This document shows, one piece after another, positions 35,028 through 45,022 of a stretch of 64,000 bases of DNA. Origin of the DNA: Limnospira fusiformis SAG 85.79 (GTDB lineage: Bacteria; Cyanobacteriota; Cyanobacteriia; Cyanobacteriales; Microcoleaceae). The position numbers and the translations under genes were made by a program. Below the pieces are notes generated by a model. That model was not told the DNA's origin, did no database searches, and worked only from the letters and a program-made list of their open reading frames with translations. The stretch is taken from assembly GCF_012516315.1 (NCBI RefSeq), contig NZ_CP051185.1:186001-250000 (forward strand). The letters run 5' to 3'. Position 1 is the first letter of the stretch, and each line of letters starts with the position of its first letter.

Positions 35028-38000
35028 ATGCCGCGACGCGACGACCTAAAAAAAATTCTGCTGCTGGGTTCGGGTCCAATTGTCATCGGACAAGCCTGTG
35101 AGTTTGACTATTCAGGGACTCAAGCCTGTAAAGCCCTACGAGAAGAAGGATATGATGTAGTTCTGGTCAACTCTAACCCAGCCACAATCATGACCGACCC
35201 GGAAACAGCCCGGCGGACATACATTGAACCCTTAACCCCAGAAATTGTGGAAAAAGTCATCGAGGCGGAACGTCCCGACGCTTTATTACCAACCATGGGG
35301 GGTCAGACCGCCTTAAATATTGCGGTGGCTTTGTCGAAAAATGGGGTTTTAGACAAATATGGTGTTGAACTGATTGGCGCTAAATTAGATGCGATTGAAA
35401 AAGCCGAAGATCGTCTCCTGTTCAAACAGGCGATGGAGAAAATTGGGGTCGGCTGCTGTCCATCAGGTATTGCGAATAACCTCAATGAAGCCAGGGCTAT
35501 TGCGGAGCAAATTGGTAGTTATCCGCTGATTATTCGTCCCGCCTTCACTATGGGGGGTACAGGGGGCGGTATTGCTTATAATCAGGAAGAATACGAGGAA
35601 TTGGCGATCGCTGGGTTGGATGCTTCCCCCATGTCCCAGATTTTGGTGGAACAGTCTTTAATTGGCTGGAAAGAATACGAGTTAGAGGTAATGCGGGATT
35701 TGGCGGATAATGTGGTGATTATCTGTTCCATTGAAAACCTCGACCCTATGGGGGTTCATACTGGCGATTCCATTACCGTCGCTCCGGCGCAAACCCTCAC
35801 CGATAAGGAATATCAACGATTGCGGGATGCGGCGATTAAAATTATCCGGGAAATTGGGGTAGAAACGGGAGGTTCTAATATCCAGTTTTCCGTGAACCCG
35901 GTTAATGGAGATGTGATTGTCATTGAAATGAACCCCCGCGTCAGTCGGTCTTCGGCTTTGGCTTCCAAGGCGACTGGGTTCCCTATTGCGAAGTTTGCAG
36001 CCAAATTGTCTGTGGGTTATACCCTCGATGAAATTAGCAATGATATCACCAAAAAAACTCCGGCTTCTTTTGAACCAACTATTGATTATGTGGTCACCAA
36101 GATTCCCCGGTTTACTTTTGAGAAGTTCCCAGGTGCTGAACCAGTATTGACTACCCAAATGAAATCGGTGGGTGAGGCGATGGCTATTGGTGGCACTTTC
36201 TGCGAGTCCTTCCAAAAGGCTATGCGATCGCTCGAAACAGGTTTGGCGGGTTGGGGACTTAATACTAATGAAAAAGTCCCCAGTTTGGATACTATCCGTT
36301 CTGGTTTAAGGACTCCTAACCCCGACCGAATGCTAACGCTCCGCTATGCCATGTTATTGGGAATGTCGGTAGAGGAGATTTATGAGTTAACCGGGATTGA
36401 CCCTTGGTTTTTGGATAAGTTGCAGCAATTGTTGGAGACGGAGAAATTTTTAAAACGCACTCCCTTCAACCAAATTAATCATGAGGATATGCTGGCGATT
36501 AAGCGACAAGGTTTTAGCGATCGCCAAATTGCTTTTGCGAGTCAAACCACGGAAGATGAAGTCCGTAAATATCGTAAGGGTTTAGGGGTCAAACCTGCCT
36601 ATAAAATGGTGGATACCTGCGCCGCCGAATTTGAGTCTACCACCCCTTACTATTACTCTACCTATTGGGAAGAGGACGAAATGATCCCCTCCGACCGCCC
36701 CAAAGTCATGATTCTCGGCGGCGGACCTAACCGCATTGGTCAGGGGATTGAGTTTGACTATTGTTGCTGTCACGCCTCCTATTCTTTGCGCGATGATGGC
36801 TATATCACCATTATGGTTAACTCCAACCCGGAGACGGTTTCCACCGACTACGACACCAGCGATCGCCTCTATTTTGAACCCTTGACCAAGGAGGATGTTT
36901 TTAATATCATCGAGGCGGAAGAACCACTAGGTATTGTCATTCAGTTTGGCGGTCAGACTCCCTTAAAACTAGCCGTCCCCCTGGAAAAAGCCCTGTCAGA
37001 ATCCACCCTAAAAACTAAAATTTGGGGGACTAGCCCTGACTCTATTGATACCGCTGAGGACCGGGAACGCTTCGAGAAAATTCTCCGGGAGTTGAATATT
37101 CAACAGGCGGCGAATGGAATGGCTCGCAGCTATGAAGAGGCTCTCGCGGTGGCGGGTCGTATCGGTTATCCGGTCGTCGTGCGTCCTTCCTATGTGTTGG
37201 GGGGTCGCGCCATGGAAATCGTCTATTCTGATGAGGAATTGGAACGATATATGACCTTTGCGGTGCTGGTGGAACCGGATCACCCGATTTTGGTTGATAA
37301 GTTCCTGGAAAATGCCGTTGAGGTCGATGTTGATGCGATCGCTGACCATACCGGAAATGTCGTCATCGGTGGGATTATGGAACATATCGAACAGGCGGGG
37401 ATTCACTCCGGGGACTCCGCTTGTTCCATTCCTACCCAAACTCTATCAGAAACCGTCCTCGCTACCATACGCCGCCAGACTATTCAATTAGCCAAGGCTT
37501 TGAATGTGGTGGGTCTGATGAACATTCAGTTTGCGGTACAAGGTGAACAGGTTTATATTCTGGAGGCTAACCCCCGCGCTTCCCGGACTGTTCCCTTTGT
37601 GTCTAAGGCGATCGGTATTCCTTTGGCGAAAATGGCTTCCCGCGTCATGTCTGGCAAGACTTTGGCAGAGTTGGGATATACTCAGGAGAAAATTCCCGAT
37701 TATGTCTCGGTGAAAGAGGCGGTTTTACCTTTTGCTAAGTTCCCAGGTACGGATGTCCTCCTCGGTCCCGAAATGCGATCGACCGGAGAAGTTATGGGAA
37801 TTGATACCGAATTCGGACGCGCCTTTGCTAAAGCCGAATTGGCGGCGGGTCAGGTGATACCCATGTCGGGGACGGTGTTTGTCTCTGTCAATGACCGCGA
37901 TAAAGAAGCGATCGTTCCTGTGGTTCAAGATTTCCTGGATCTCGGCTTTAAGGTGACTGCTACCATCAACACTCGCAAGGTGTTATGGGAACATGGGGTT

Positions 38001-38261
38001 AAGGTTGACCTAGAGTTGAAACTCCATGAGGGTCGCCCTAATGTATTGGATGCTATTAAAAATCACGCGGTACAATTGGCGATTATCACGCCTTCGGGGT
38101 CGGAAGCACGCGCTGATGGGATTATGATTCGGCGATCGGCTTTGGCTTACAAGGTCCCGATTATTACCACTATCGCTGGCGCTAAAGCCACCATATCCGC
38201 TTTGCGATCGCTCCAGCAACGCCCCCTAGATGTTAAAGCCCTTCAAGACTATTACATTTAA
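35028..38261 (+). CDS. carB: Carbamoyl-phosphate synthase large subunit
   Basis: 1077 aa, the normal size. Two homologous halves, each with a preATP-grasp and ATP-grasp unit: [23 protein letters not shown] at the start of the first half and [21 protein letters not shown] at about residue 560; NPRVSRSS and NPRASRTV are the Mg/ATP-site motifs of each half. The C-terminal MGS-like allosteric domain follows (about 940-1077). It joins bicarbonate, ammonia from CarA and two ATP into carbamoyl phosphate for pyrimidines and arginine. carA is not adjacent. Confidence 0.98.
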   Translation: MPRRDDLKKILLLGSGPIVIGQACEFDYSGTQACKALREEGYDVVLVNSNPATIMTDPETARRTYIEPLTPEIVEKVIEAERPDALLPTMGGQTALNIAVALSKNGVLDKYGVELIGAKLDAIEKAEDRLLFKQAMEKIGVGCCPSGIANNLNEARAIAEQIGSYPLIIRPAFTMGGTGGGIAYNQEEYEELAIAGLDASPMSQILVEQSLIGWKEYELEVMRDLADNVVIICSIENLDPMGVHTGDSITVAPAQTLTDKEYQRLRDAAIKIIREIGVETGGSNIQFSVNPVNGDVIVIEMNPRVSRSSALASKATGFPIAKFAAKLSVGYTLDEISNDITKKTPASFEPTIDYVVTKIPRFTFEKFPGAEPVLTTQMKSVGEAMAIGGTFCESFQKAMRSLETGLAGWGLNTNEKVPSLDTIRSGLRTPNPDRMLTLRYAMLLGMSVEEIYELTGIDPWFLDKLQQLLETEKFLKRTPFNQINHEDMLAIKRQGFSDRQIAFASQTTEDEVRKYRKGLGVKPAYKMVDTCAAEFESTTPYYYSTYWEEDEMIPSDRPKVMILGGGPNRIGQGIEFDYCCCHASYSLRDDGYITIMVNSNPETVSTDYDTSDRLYFEPLTKEDVFNIIEAEEPLGIVIQFGGQTPLKLAVPLEKALSESTLKTKIWGTSPDSIDTAEDRERFEKILRELNIQQAANGMARSYEEALAVAGRIGYPVVVRPSYVLGGRAMEIVYSDEELERYMTFAVLVEPDHPILVDKFLENAVEVDVDAIADHTGNVVIGGIMEHIEQAGIHSGDSACSIPTQTLSETVLATIRRQTIQLAKALNVVGLMNIQFAVQGEQVYILEANPRASRTVPFVSKAIGIPLAKMASRVMSGKTLAELGYTQEKIPDYVSVKEAVLPFAKFPGTDVLLGPEMRSTGEVMGIDTEFGRAFAKAELAAGQVIPMSGTVFVSVNDRDKEAIVPVVQDFLDLGFKVTATINTRKVLWEHGVKVDLELKLHEGRPNVLDAIKNHAVQLAIITPSGSEARADGIMIRRSALAYKVPIITTIAGAKATISALRSLQQRPLDVKALQDYYI

Positions 38262-38715
38262 AATAGTCTCGCCCTAGGGCTAATGGGCGGGTTTAGACGG
38301 TTGGCGGATTTTTTCCCAAAACCGTCGGGAATGCGATCGCACCACCTGTTCAAAACGGCGGCGGGGAAAGGGCGGGTGTATATCATTGGCTGGTGTGTTC
38401 CATGGCTGACTGCTGCACCCGCCCCTACATTACATTGGGCGCGTTATTCGAGGTCGAAATTCGGTGAAATTCGGTGAAATGCGATCGCACTACCTCACCA
38501 AAAACCGCCGTGGGGAAAGGGTCGGTGCTAGTAGGGGCGGGTGCTAGATCCGCCATCGGGAAAACCAGCCAACTACCTGCACCCGCCCTTCTTTTTTAAT
38601 GCCCCTACATTGGGCGCGTTATTCTTGTTAACAAAAGGTTCGACTTGATCTCAGTCTTGACATTATGTAGACTATCTATCACAATCATGATTATAGAGCC
38701 TTTATTTTTCAAGTC
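38262..38715. other. Intergenic region with GC-rich dispersed repeats
   Basis: No gene. GGGCGGG/CCCGCCC motifs alternate in both orientations (about 38285, 38372, 38414, 38535, 38580), as in the array at 30538-30840. AAATTCGGTG is repeated at 38457 and 38467. The stretch just after the carB stop (CGCCCTAGGGCTAATGGGCG) can fold and may terminate transcription. Confidence 0.5.
38531..38554. repeat. 24-bp dispersed repeat, copy 2 (inverted)
   Basis: Exact reverse complement of 30817-30840, 7.7 kb away. Confidence 0.8.
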
Positions 38716-39921
38716 ATGGACCTACAATTATCCTTGTTTCCAGATGATCCAAAAGATAACAGCACCAGGAAACAGAAAAAAGCTAAATTAGGGCGTTATC
38801 AAAGAATTCAGCGTGAATTAGCCACAACCAAACGCGATCCTTATCAAGTTCAAGTTGATATTAATCCCGTATCCCAACCACTGCAAACCTATAACTTTAT
38901 CGATCTATTTTCTGGTGCAGGGGGAATCACGCAGGGTTTTTGGCAAGCTGGTTTTAATCCAGTAGCTAGTGTAGAAATTAACCCAATTGCCTCCGCCACT
39001 CATCAGAGAAACTTTCCCAATTGTCATCATTTTTGTGGGGATGTTAATGATTTTAATCCTCACCAGTGGCTATCTAAAATTGGTTCTCCTTCAGTTCATC
39101 TGGTCGTAGGCGGGCCACCGTGTCAAGGTTTTTCTGTCGCTGGGAAGCGCGATCCCAATGACCCTCGCAATCATTTATTCCAACAATTTATTCGCATTGT
39201 TGCTGAAGTGCGTCCTTGGTATGTCGTTATGGAAAATGTGCCGGGAATTTTAACCCTCAAAAAAGGCAAAATTAAACAAGCTATTTTTTCTGCTTTTCAA
39301 GCCATTGGTTACACAAATATTTCCGTGGCAATTCTTGAATCTGCCACCTATGGTGTTCCCCAAATCAGACCGAGAGCTATTTTTATAGCTAATCGTTTCG
39401 GAATGGAAAATCCTTATCCAAATCCTCAATTAGTTCCAGAGGAGTATCAGACAATTGAATCAGCAATTTCCGATCTACCAGCTTACCAACCCATTCCCAG
39501 TATTAATCATGAATGGACTCGTCATTCTCCCGAATATATGGAGCGGATATCAAAAGTACCTCCAGGAGGTTCTTTGTATCAAACCTATGTTGATGCTTTT
39601 AAGCGACAGTATCCCGGAAAACCTAGTATGACCATCAAAGAGAATCACGGGGGGACTCATATTCATCCCCATCTAAATCGGGTGATTTCAGCGCGAGAAA
39701 TGGCTAGATTACAGACCTTTCCTGATTCTTTTATCTTTGAAGGAACCATGAAAAAAGCCATGTGGCAAATTGGAAATGCTGTTCCTCCACGTCTAGCAGA
39801 GTGTATTGGCTATGGACTCATTCCTTACTTAAATAGGATTGTCACAGAGGCTGAAAATGAGGCTGAAAATATAGTTGTCTCCGAAAAACAGCTTACTTAT
39901 GTTCAGCTAATGTTGCATTAA
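38716..39921 (+). CDS. C5-cytosine DNA methyltransferase of a type II R-M system
   Basis: 401 aa. All core motifs are present: I FIDLFSGAGGITQGF, IV GGPPCQGFSVAG with the catalytic Cys, VI MENVPGIL, VIII GVPQIRPRAIF, IX RLQTFPDSF, X QIGNAVPP. The target-recognition region between VIII and IX is short. An N-terminal extension of about 60 residues precedes motif I. The 3' end overlaps the convergent HNH nuclease gene by 29 bp. It would methylate cytosine in the recognition site of its partner and protect the genome; the site cannot be read from sequence. Confidence 0.95.
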   Translation: MDLQLSLFPDDPKDNSTRKQKKAKLGRYQRIQRELATTKRDPYQVQVDINPVSQPLQTYNFIDLFSGAGGITQGFWQAGFNPVASVEINPIASATHQRNFPNCHHFCGDVNDFNPHQWLSKIGSPSVHLVVGGPPCQGFSVAGKRDPNDPRNHLFQQFIRIVAEVRPWYVVMENVPGILTLKKGKIKQAIFSAFQAIGYTNISVAILESATYGVPQIRPRAIFIANRFGMENPYPNPQLVPEEYQTIESAISDLPAYQPIPSINHEWTRHSPEYMERISKVPPGGSLYQTYVDAFKRQYPGKPSMTIKENHGGTHIHPHLNRVISAREMARLQTFPDSFIFEGTMKKAMWQIGNAVPPRLAECIGYGLIPYLNRIVTEAENEAENIVVSEKQLTYVQLMLH

Positions 39922-40615
39922 GAGCATTACGCCATGACTCAAAATCATACCAACCGCAACCTATACAACCACCTTCTGCTTCCGCTCCCAATGGAGGAAT
40001 ATTATCAGGCCAGTTCTCACCCCCAGAATACCAGAAGCGGATACCCATGGGCTGCCCTCTTTTACCAGTTTTCATACATCTTTCACAACTTCTCGATTTC
40101 AGTAAATTGTGGTTGCCAGCACTATCTTTTTTGAGAAGTTGAAATTTTCTTTTGATTTCGTTTTCGTTCATGTTTATGTCATGACTAGGTTCGGCTTTAC
40201 CCCAACGCTGCATAGGAAAACGGTGATCAATCACTAACTCATGGGTTGGTCTTTTTCGATTTTCAATAACGTCTTTATAATCATAAAGTTTCAAAATTCT
40301 GTCTGCTAATTTGGGGGGAATAATAGCCGGAGCATTTGACGGTTTTATTTGCCCAGTCCATCTATCCCATCTGGTTTTTTTATTACAGATGTTACAGAAA
40401 TCCCGTTTGGTCTCAAGATGTAGCCCCGGACGACTTTTAGTTCCGCGCTCTAGTCCTTGAATTCCACCACCTCCAGCGTATTGCTCCGATGCTACTTGCT
40501 TACCTTCACAAGTGCGACAGTGCCACTTCTGATCTGACAGCAAACTGAACACCTTTAACTGAGAAGAACCTGGTTTTAATTGGGATTTAAAATTAGCCAC
40601 TAAATTGCGATTCAT
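39893..40615 (-). CDS. HNH-type restriction endonuclease, predicted
   Basis: 240 aa. A zinc-ribbon-like start (CRTCEG), then CNICNKK, an HNH/beta-beta-alpha-Me core LVIDHRFPMQRWG...GNHNLLKSRSCERC, and a last CIGCGW pair; four Cys pairs in all. Position opposite a C5 methyltransferase, with tail-to-tail overlap, and behind a small XRE regulator marks it as the restriction enzyme of the set. Its start overlaps the regulator stop by 4 nt. Arthrospira is known to contain several restriction enzymes, but I cannot link this one to a named enzyme. Confidence 0.82.
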   Translation of the reverse strand: MNRNLVANFKSQLKPGSSQLKVFSLLSDQKWHCRTCEGKQVASEQYAGGGGIQGLERGTKSRPGLHLETKRDFCNICNKKTRWDRWTGQIKPSNAPAIIPPKLADRILKLYDYKDVIENRKRPTHELVIDHRFPMQRWGKAEPSHDINMNENEIKRKFQLLKKDSAGNHNLLKSRSCERCMKTGKRGQPMGIRFWYSGGENWPDNIPPLGAEAEGGCIGCGWYDFESWRNALNATLAEHK

Positions 40616-40878
40616 TCAGTCCTAGTTATTTCTATTTCTAAGTTGTCCAGAAGTTGAGATACGGTTATTCCTAAGCCCTCAGCAAGAGCCACAATCGCCG
40701 TAAGAGAAGGATTTCTGACACCACGCTCTAGACCAGATATATACGTGCGGTCTAGGTCACAGCGTAGCCCTAGTTCTTCTTGAGAAATACCCACAGCCAT
40801 TCTATGCTGTCTAATCAGAAATCCCAAAGCTTTTAAGGTTTTTGCTTTTGATTTTTCCATAGAGTCATAATTACCCAT
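40612..40878 (-). CDS. XRE-family controller protein of the R-M system
   Basis: 88 aa. Helix-turn-helix of the Cro/CI type: RQHRMAVGISQEELGLRCDLDRTYISGLERG then NPSLTAIVALAEGLG (quoted in parts). Small XRE proteins directly before a restriction gene (C proteins) delay nuclease expression until methylation is complete. The ATGA overlap with the HNH gene supports co-transcription. A C-box operator upstream of 40878 was not identified with confidence. Confidence 0.85.
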   Translation of the reverse strand: MGNYDSMEKSKAKTLKALGFLIRQHRMAVGISQEELGLRCDLDRTYISGLERGVRNPSLTAIVALAEGLGITVSQLLDNLEIEITRTE

Positions 40879-41026
40879 GGTGGACGATAAGTCTACGGAC
40901 TATCAGTCACATTAAGAGATATTTTTGTCCTCTCAAAGTCCCTCTCCCTCTCTGGGATCCAGATTTAGGGTGAGGGCAATGTATTAAGCGACTGGTGAAC
41001 AAGCTGTACTCTGATTGACGATTCTC

Positions 41027-41239
41027 CTAACCGCTAATCTTCCCAGGTCTTGAATTTAACCGCCACCAGGTTAAACTCCCCAAAATTAACCCAATTAGAC
41101 AACTCGCAACCAACTTATAGCTTTGTAATTTGCCTCGCGCCCTTTGCTTTTTGGGCGGGACTGGCAACCCGGCGGGCATAGGGGATAATTCCCCGTTGTG
41201 TTCCCTGGTATCATCTTCCTGGGCTTGACGGGATCTCAT
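41027..41239 (-). CDS. Small single-pass membrane protein, possibly phage lysis-type
   Basis: 70 aa from the ATG at 41239. Charged, proline-containing N-terminal part, one transmembrane helix (LVASCLIGLILGSLTWW), short basic C terminus. Together with the broken helix protein at 42020-42254 it looks like a remnant of a phage lysis or holin-like cassette split by the IS1 element; weak inference. Confidence 0.4.
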   Translation of the reverse strand: MRSRQAQEDDTREHNGELSPMPAGLPVPPKKQRARGKLQSYKLVASCLIGLILGSLTWWRLNSRPGKISG

Positions 41240-41250
41240 ATCGTTTTTGC

Positions 41251-41995
41251 GGTGTTGCATAATAGAAAATGATATTCTCAAATAAATCAAGATGGATTGT
41301 CCTTATTGCCAAAGCCATAAAGTAGTCAAAAATGGTCATCGTCAGGGAAAACAGAGTTACCTGTGCCGTGAATGTGGTCGCCAATTTCGATAAAATCCCT
41401 GTCCTGGAGGTTACAGTTCTGATGTCAAAGAGCTTTGTGTGAAAATTTCCCTCAATGGCATGGGATTTCGAGCCATTGAGAGAGTCACTGGTATTTCTCA
41501 CAACACAATACTTAACTGGGTTAGAGTTGCAGAAACCCACATTGATGAGGAAAACTATGAAATTCCTGAAATAGCTCAAATTGATGAGCTTCAGACTTTT
41601 GTGGGTTCAAAAAAAAACCATCTGGGTCTGGACAGTTGTGAATACCAAACTGCCTGGAATTCTGAAGTTTGTCATAGGCGACCGCTCATTGCTGGCTTTT
41701 ACCACATTATGGCAAATGATTCAGGGCTGGGCTGGTTTTCTATATATTACGGACGGATACAAAGTTTATCCTTGCTTAATTGAGGATTGCAATCATCTAG
41801 TCAGCAAAACGGCTATGACAAGAGTAGAAGGAGAAAACTGCCGTCTGAGGCACTATTTAGCCAGGCTACATCGCAAAACTTTGTGTGATTCCAAGTCCAC
41901 TGAGATGTTGTACAAATCAATTCGCTTACTTATCTATTATTTGAAGCATGGACAACTTCCTCCGTTCTCTTAATCATTCTTCACTGTGCAATACC
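41251..41995 (+). mobile_element. Degenerate IS1-family insertion sequence
   Basis: Short inverted ends: GGTGTTGCATA at 41251 and GGTATTGCACA on the minus strand ending at 41995. It contains a broken transposase gene. No target duplication is obvious. Confidence 0.75.
41291..41973 (+). pseudogene. IS1-family transposase, nonsense and frameshift
   Basis: The reading frame starts MDCPYCQSHKVVKNGHRQGK with an InsA-type zinc finger (CPYC...CREC), meets TAA at 41390-41392, continues with MGFRAIERVTGISHNTILNW (helix-turn-helix) and changes frame at a run of nine A (41609-41617) into the DDE part (TIWVWTVVNTKLPG...GEGENCRLRHYLARLHRKT type end). Eight A would keep the frame, so either a one-base insertion or slippage at the tract is involved. 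The in-frame stop makes activity unlikely. Confidence 0.75.
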
Positions 41996-42019
41996 TAAAA
42001 GACAACGAAATCAACAACG

Positions 42020-42254
42020 ATGGATTCTAACGTATTACCAGATATAGTCAAACTAGGAACTGATGGCATTACAGTTTTTTTTAGTCTGGCAGTTAATGAA
42101 GAAAAACCAGAAACTGATATCAGAGGTTAACTCCAGAGACAACGAACTAATGAAGCTGATTTACACAATCCTAAATCAATATAGGCAGTACCCAACAGGA
42201 TTAAGCGATCGCACTGGCCGGATTAACCATCCCAGAGGAAAAGCCAAGGAGTAA
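42020..42254 (+). pseudogene. Small helical protein, frameshifted at a T-run
   Basis: ATG at 42020 gives MDSNVLPDIVKLGTDGITVF, then a run of eight T (about 42076) breaks the frame; the other frame continues FLVWQLMKKNQKLISEVNSRDNEL (quoted in part) to 42254. Joined, the protein would be about 77 aa with one membrane helix and a coiled-coil tail, as in small phage holin-accessory proteins. It follows the IS1 copy directly. Confidence 0.45.
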
Positions 42255-42793
42255 TTAATCAGACTGGCCCAATTGGGGACAACCTACTGGGAAAATGGAC
42301 AATATAAGTACAAATTCCCAGCTAGGACAAAAAAGCGATCGCATCAAGTCCCTGGATACCAATCTGAACTGCTACAATTCCAAGGCTAAAGTAAACGCTT
42401 CGCCTCTATTCCTAATCTGACTCTGGGGCTAATGGTAAAACCCAAGTCTCCACTAGCCATCTCTGGGAAGAGGACAATATCAATATTTTTTGATTTTTAT
42501 AGATTACCATAATCGCAATTAAACCGCTTATTGCTCAAAATTGCTATACCACAATTGTCTGTATTGACTTGCCATAGATGGTTTTAGCCAATATGCTCTC
42601 AGTCAATTCTGCCAGATTATATATATTCTGCCTACTTGACATATCAATTTTTTTTGAAATAATAGATACTATACCCAACTTGACCGGGACTAGGGGCCTG
42701 ATTAATTAGGTTTCCGGGTCCCCGTGGGGTATGTATTTAGTCCCTCAACTTAGATATGGGGATTAAAGCAAGTCCTAATAGTCAGGATTTAAC
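42255..42793 (+). other. Intergenic region before the arsenic operon
   Basis: 539 bp without a supported gene. A fragment at 42271-42330 (TACTGGGAAAATGGACAATA) reads like a decayed coding remnant. The right part carries the arsenic promoter/operator and a GGGTCCCC-type dyad (about 42714). Confidence 0.45.
42636..42664 (+). promoter_or_regulatory. Arsenic operon promoter with ArsR/SmtB-type operator
   Basis: TTGACA at 42636-42641, and TAATAG at 42660-42665 after an 18-nt spacer. In between, ATCAA-N6-TTGAA (42643-42658) matches nine of ten specified bases of the ATCAA-N6-TTGAT box described for ArsR/SmtB repressors of Synechocystis. Arsenite would relieve repression. No arsR gene is in the window, so the repressor acts from elsewhere. 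Confidence 0.6.
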
Positions 42794-43942
42794 ATGAGTA
42801 ATGATTCGCCAAAAGTCAATAAATCAGCCGTACAAGCAGGGGGTAAATTAAACGTTTTTGAAAAGTACCTCACTGTATGGGTGATTCTCTGTATTATAGC
42901 AGGTATTGTCCTGGGTCGATTGTTTCCAGATGTGGCAGTAACCCTGGATTCAATGAGTATCTATCAGGTGTCAATTCCTATCGCCATTTGTCTGTTTTTC
43001 ATGATGTATCCCATCATGGTAAAAATTGACTTTACCCAGGCGGTGAATGCGGCTAAAGCACCTAAGCCAGTGCTATTAACTCTGGTGATAAATTGGCTAA
43101 TTAAACCGTTTACCATGGTGGCTTTTTCTCTATTTTTTCTGGGGTGGTTATTTCGACCAATTATCGCCGGAACTGAGATATTAAGAGGGGCAGAAATTCC
43201 CATAGCTGATTCCTATATTGCCGGGACTATTTTATTGGGAATTGCCCCCTGTACAGCCATGGTTTTAATGTGGGGTTATCTCTCCTACAGCAACCAAGGA
43301 CTTACCCTGGTTATGGTGGCGGTTAATTCGCTGATGATGCTGTTTTTATACGCACCATTGGGACGGTGGTTGCTGTCGGCAAATAACTTAACTGTACCTT
43401 GGCAAACTATTTTATTATCAGTCCTGATTTATGTGGGTTTGCCACTGGCGGCGGGGATGTATACTCGCTATTTGATTTTTCAGTATAAAGGAAAGGCTTG
43501 GTTTGAAAGAGAGTTCCTGAAATATTTAAGTCCTGTGGCTACGGCGGCTTTATTAATTACCCTGATTTTGCTGTTTGCTTTTAAGGGTGATTTAATTGTG
43601 GAAAATCCCCTGCATATTCTGTTAATTGCTGTGCCACTATTTCTGCAAACCAATTTTATCTTTTTGATTACCTATGTGGCGGCTTTGAAAATGAAGCTAT
43701 CCTATGAGGATGCTGCGCCAGCTTCTTTAATTGGCGCGAGTAATCATTTTGAAGTAGCGATCGCTACGGCGGTGACACTGTTTGGTTTAAATTCTGGAGC
43801 GGCTTTAGCAACTGTGGTGGGGGTATTAATTGAGGTTCCGGTGATGTTAATGTTGGTGAAGTTTTGCCAAAAAACGGCTTTTTGGTTTCCGCGAGAACCG
43901 GAAAAAGCTACACTGCTAGACCCCCGTTGTTTAAACTGCTAA
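42794..43942 (+). CDS. acr3: Arsenite efflux permease, ACR3 type
   Basis: 382 aa, about ten membrane segments. The family's conserved Cys is in [15 protein letters not shown] (helix 4), and the second conserved helix has [18 protein letters not shown] (helix 9). ACR3 exports As(III) using the proton gradient and was named arsB in Synechocystis. It is first in the operon acr3-arsH-arsC, 7 bp before arsH. The upstream ArsR-type box suggests arsenite induction. Confidence 0.95.
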   Translation: MSNDSPKVNKSAVQAGGKLNVFEKYLTVWVILCIIAGIVLGRLFPDVAVTLDSMSIYQVSIPIAICLFFMMYPIMVKIDFTQAVNAAKAPKPVLLTLVINWLIKPFTMVAFSLFFLGWLFRPIIAGTEILRGAEIPIADSYIAGTILLGIAPCTAMVLMWGYLSYSNQGLTLVMVAVNSLMMLFLYAPLGRWLLSANNLTVPWQTILLSVLIYVGLPLAAGMYTRYLIFQYKGKAWFEREFLKYLSPVATAALLITLILLFAFKGDLIVENPLHILLIAVPLFLQTNFIFLITYVAALKMKLSYEDAAPASLIGASNHFEVAIATAVTLFGLNSGAALATVVGVLIEVPVMLMLVKFCQKTAFWFPREPEKATLLDPRCLNC

Positions 43943-43949
43943 TTCAATC

Positions 43950-44594
43950 ATGACTAATTTTGACCATCCTCCCAGAATCCTGTTTTTGTATGGTTCATTA
44001 AGAAAGCGATCTTACAGTCGGTTACTAGCAGAAGAAGCCGCTAGAATTATTACTGATATGGGTGCGGAAGTGCGTTTTTTTCATCCCCATGATTTACCCT
44101 TGCGCGATCGCTTTGATGAGTCTCACCCAGAAGTTCAAAAATTGCGCGAACTTAGTCAATGGTCAGAAGGTCAAGTTTGGTCATCCCCAGAAATGCACGG
44201 TAATATTACTGGTATTCTGAAAAACCAAATTGACTGGATACCTTTGAGTATTGGTGCGGTTAGACCTACTCAGGGTAAAACTCTAGCGGTGATGCAAGTT
44301 AGCGGAGGTTCCCAGTCTTTTAATGCGGTGAATACCATGCGAATTTTGGGGCGTTGGATGCGAATGTTTACCATTCCCAATCAATCCTCAGTTGCTAAGG
44401 CTTATCAGGAGTTTAATGAGGATGGAACTATGAAAGATTCACCTTATCGCGATCGGGTTATTGATGTCATGGAGGAACTCTATAAATTTACCCTACTGTT
44501 GCGGGATCAGGTCGATTACTTGACTGACCGCCACAGTGAACGCCAGGAAATCGCCAAAAAAGCAGTTATTGAAACTGCACAAAAAGCACTTTAG
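43950..44594 (+). CDS. arsH: ArsH NADPH-dependent FMN oxidoreductase
   Basis: 214 aa. Flavodoxin-like fold with the FMN phosphate loop [17 protein letters not shown] at the N terminus and the [18 protein letters not shown] motif in the middle. ArsH oxidises trivalent organoarsenicals and reduces quinones or metals. It overlaps nothing and sits 7 bp after acr3. Typical length for the cyanobacterial form. Confidence 0.95.
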   Translation: MTNFDHPPRILFLYGSLRKRSYSRLLAEEAARIITDMGAEVRFFHPHDLPLRDRFDESHPEVQKLRELSQWSEGQVWSSPEMHGNITGILKNQIDWIPLSIGAVRPTQGKTLAVMQVSGGSQSFNAVNTMRILGRWMRMFTIPNQSSVAKAYQEFNEDGTMKDSPYRDRVIDVMEELYKFTLLLRDQVDYLTDRHSERQEIAKKAVIETAQKAL

Positions 44595-44620
44595 TTATAC
44601 CTTAAAAATCTGGAGAAACC

Positions 44621-45022
44621 ATGAAAAAAGTCATGTTTGTTTGCAAAAAAAATTCCTCCCGTTCCCAAATGGCTGAGGGGTTTGCTAAGGTAATCGGAAA
44701 AGATAAAATAGCTGTGACCAGTTCGGGATTGGAAAGCAGCGAAGTTAACCCTTATGCTATCAAAGCAATGGACGATGTGGGTATTGATATTAGCAAGCAA
44801 ACCTCTAATGCTTTAAGTGAATTTAAACCCGAAGATTATGACGCGGTAATTTCCCTCTGTGGTTGCGGTGTGAATTTGCCAGAAGAATGGCTAACACGAG
44901 AGATATTTGAGGATTGGCAATTAGACGACCCAGCGGAAAAGCCGGAGATTTTTCCCAGGGTTAGGGAGGAAGTTCGAGACCGGGTGGAAAAGTTAATTAA
45001 AACATTGTTAGACGATAACTAA
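44621..45022 (+). CDS. arsC: Arsenate reductase, low-molecular-weight phosphatase type
   Basis: 133 aa. The P-loop Cys8 is in VCKKNSSRSQ (CX5R), and the redox pair is C80 and C82 in SLCGCGV, exactly the C8/C80/C82 set known for Synechocystis ArsC, which uses glutathione and glutaredoxin. It converts As(V) to As(III) for export by Acr3. GGAGA lies 8 nt before the start. The last about 118 bp (from 44904) are the start of a segment tandemly repeated twice downstream, so two arsC 3' fragments follow. Confidence 0.96.
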   Translation: MKKVMFVCKKNSSRSQMAEGFAKVIGKDKIAVTSSGLESSEVNPYAIKAMDDVGIDISKQTSNALSEFKPEDYDAVISLCGCGVNLPEEWLTREIFEDWQLDDPAEKPEIFPRVREEVRDRVEKLIKTLLDDN

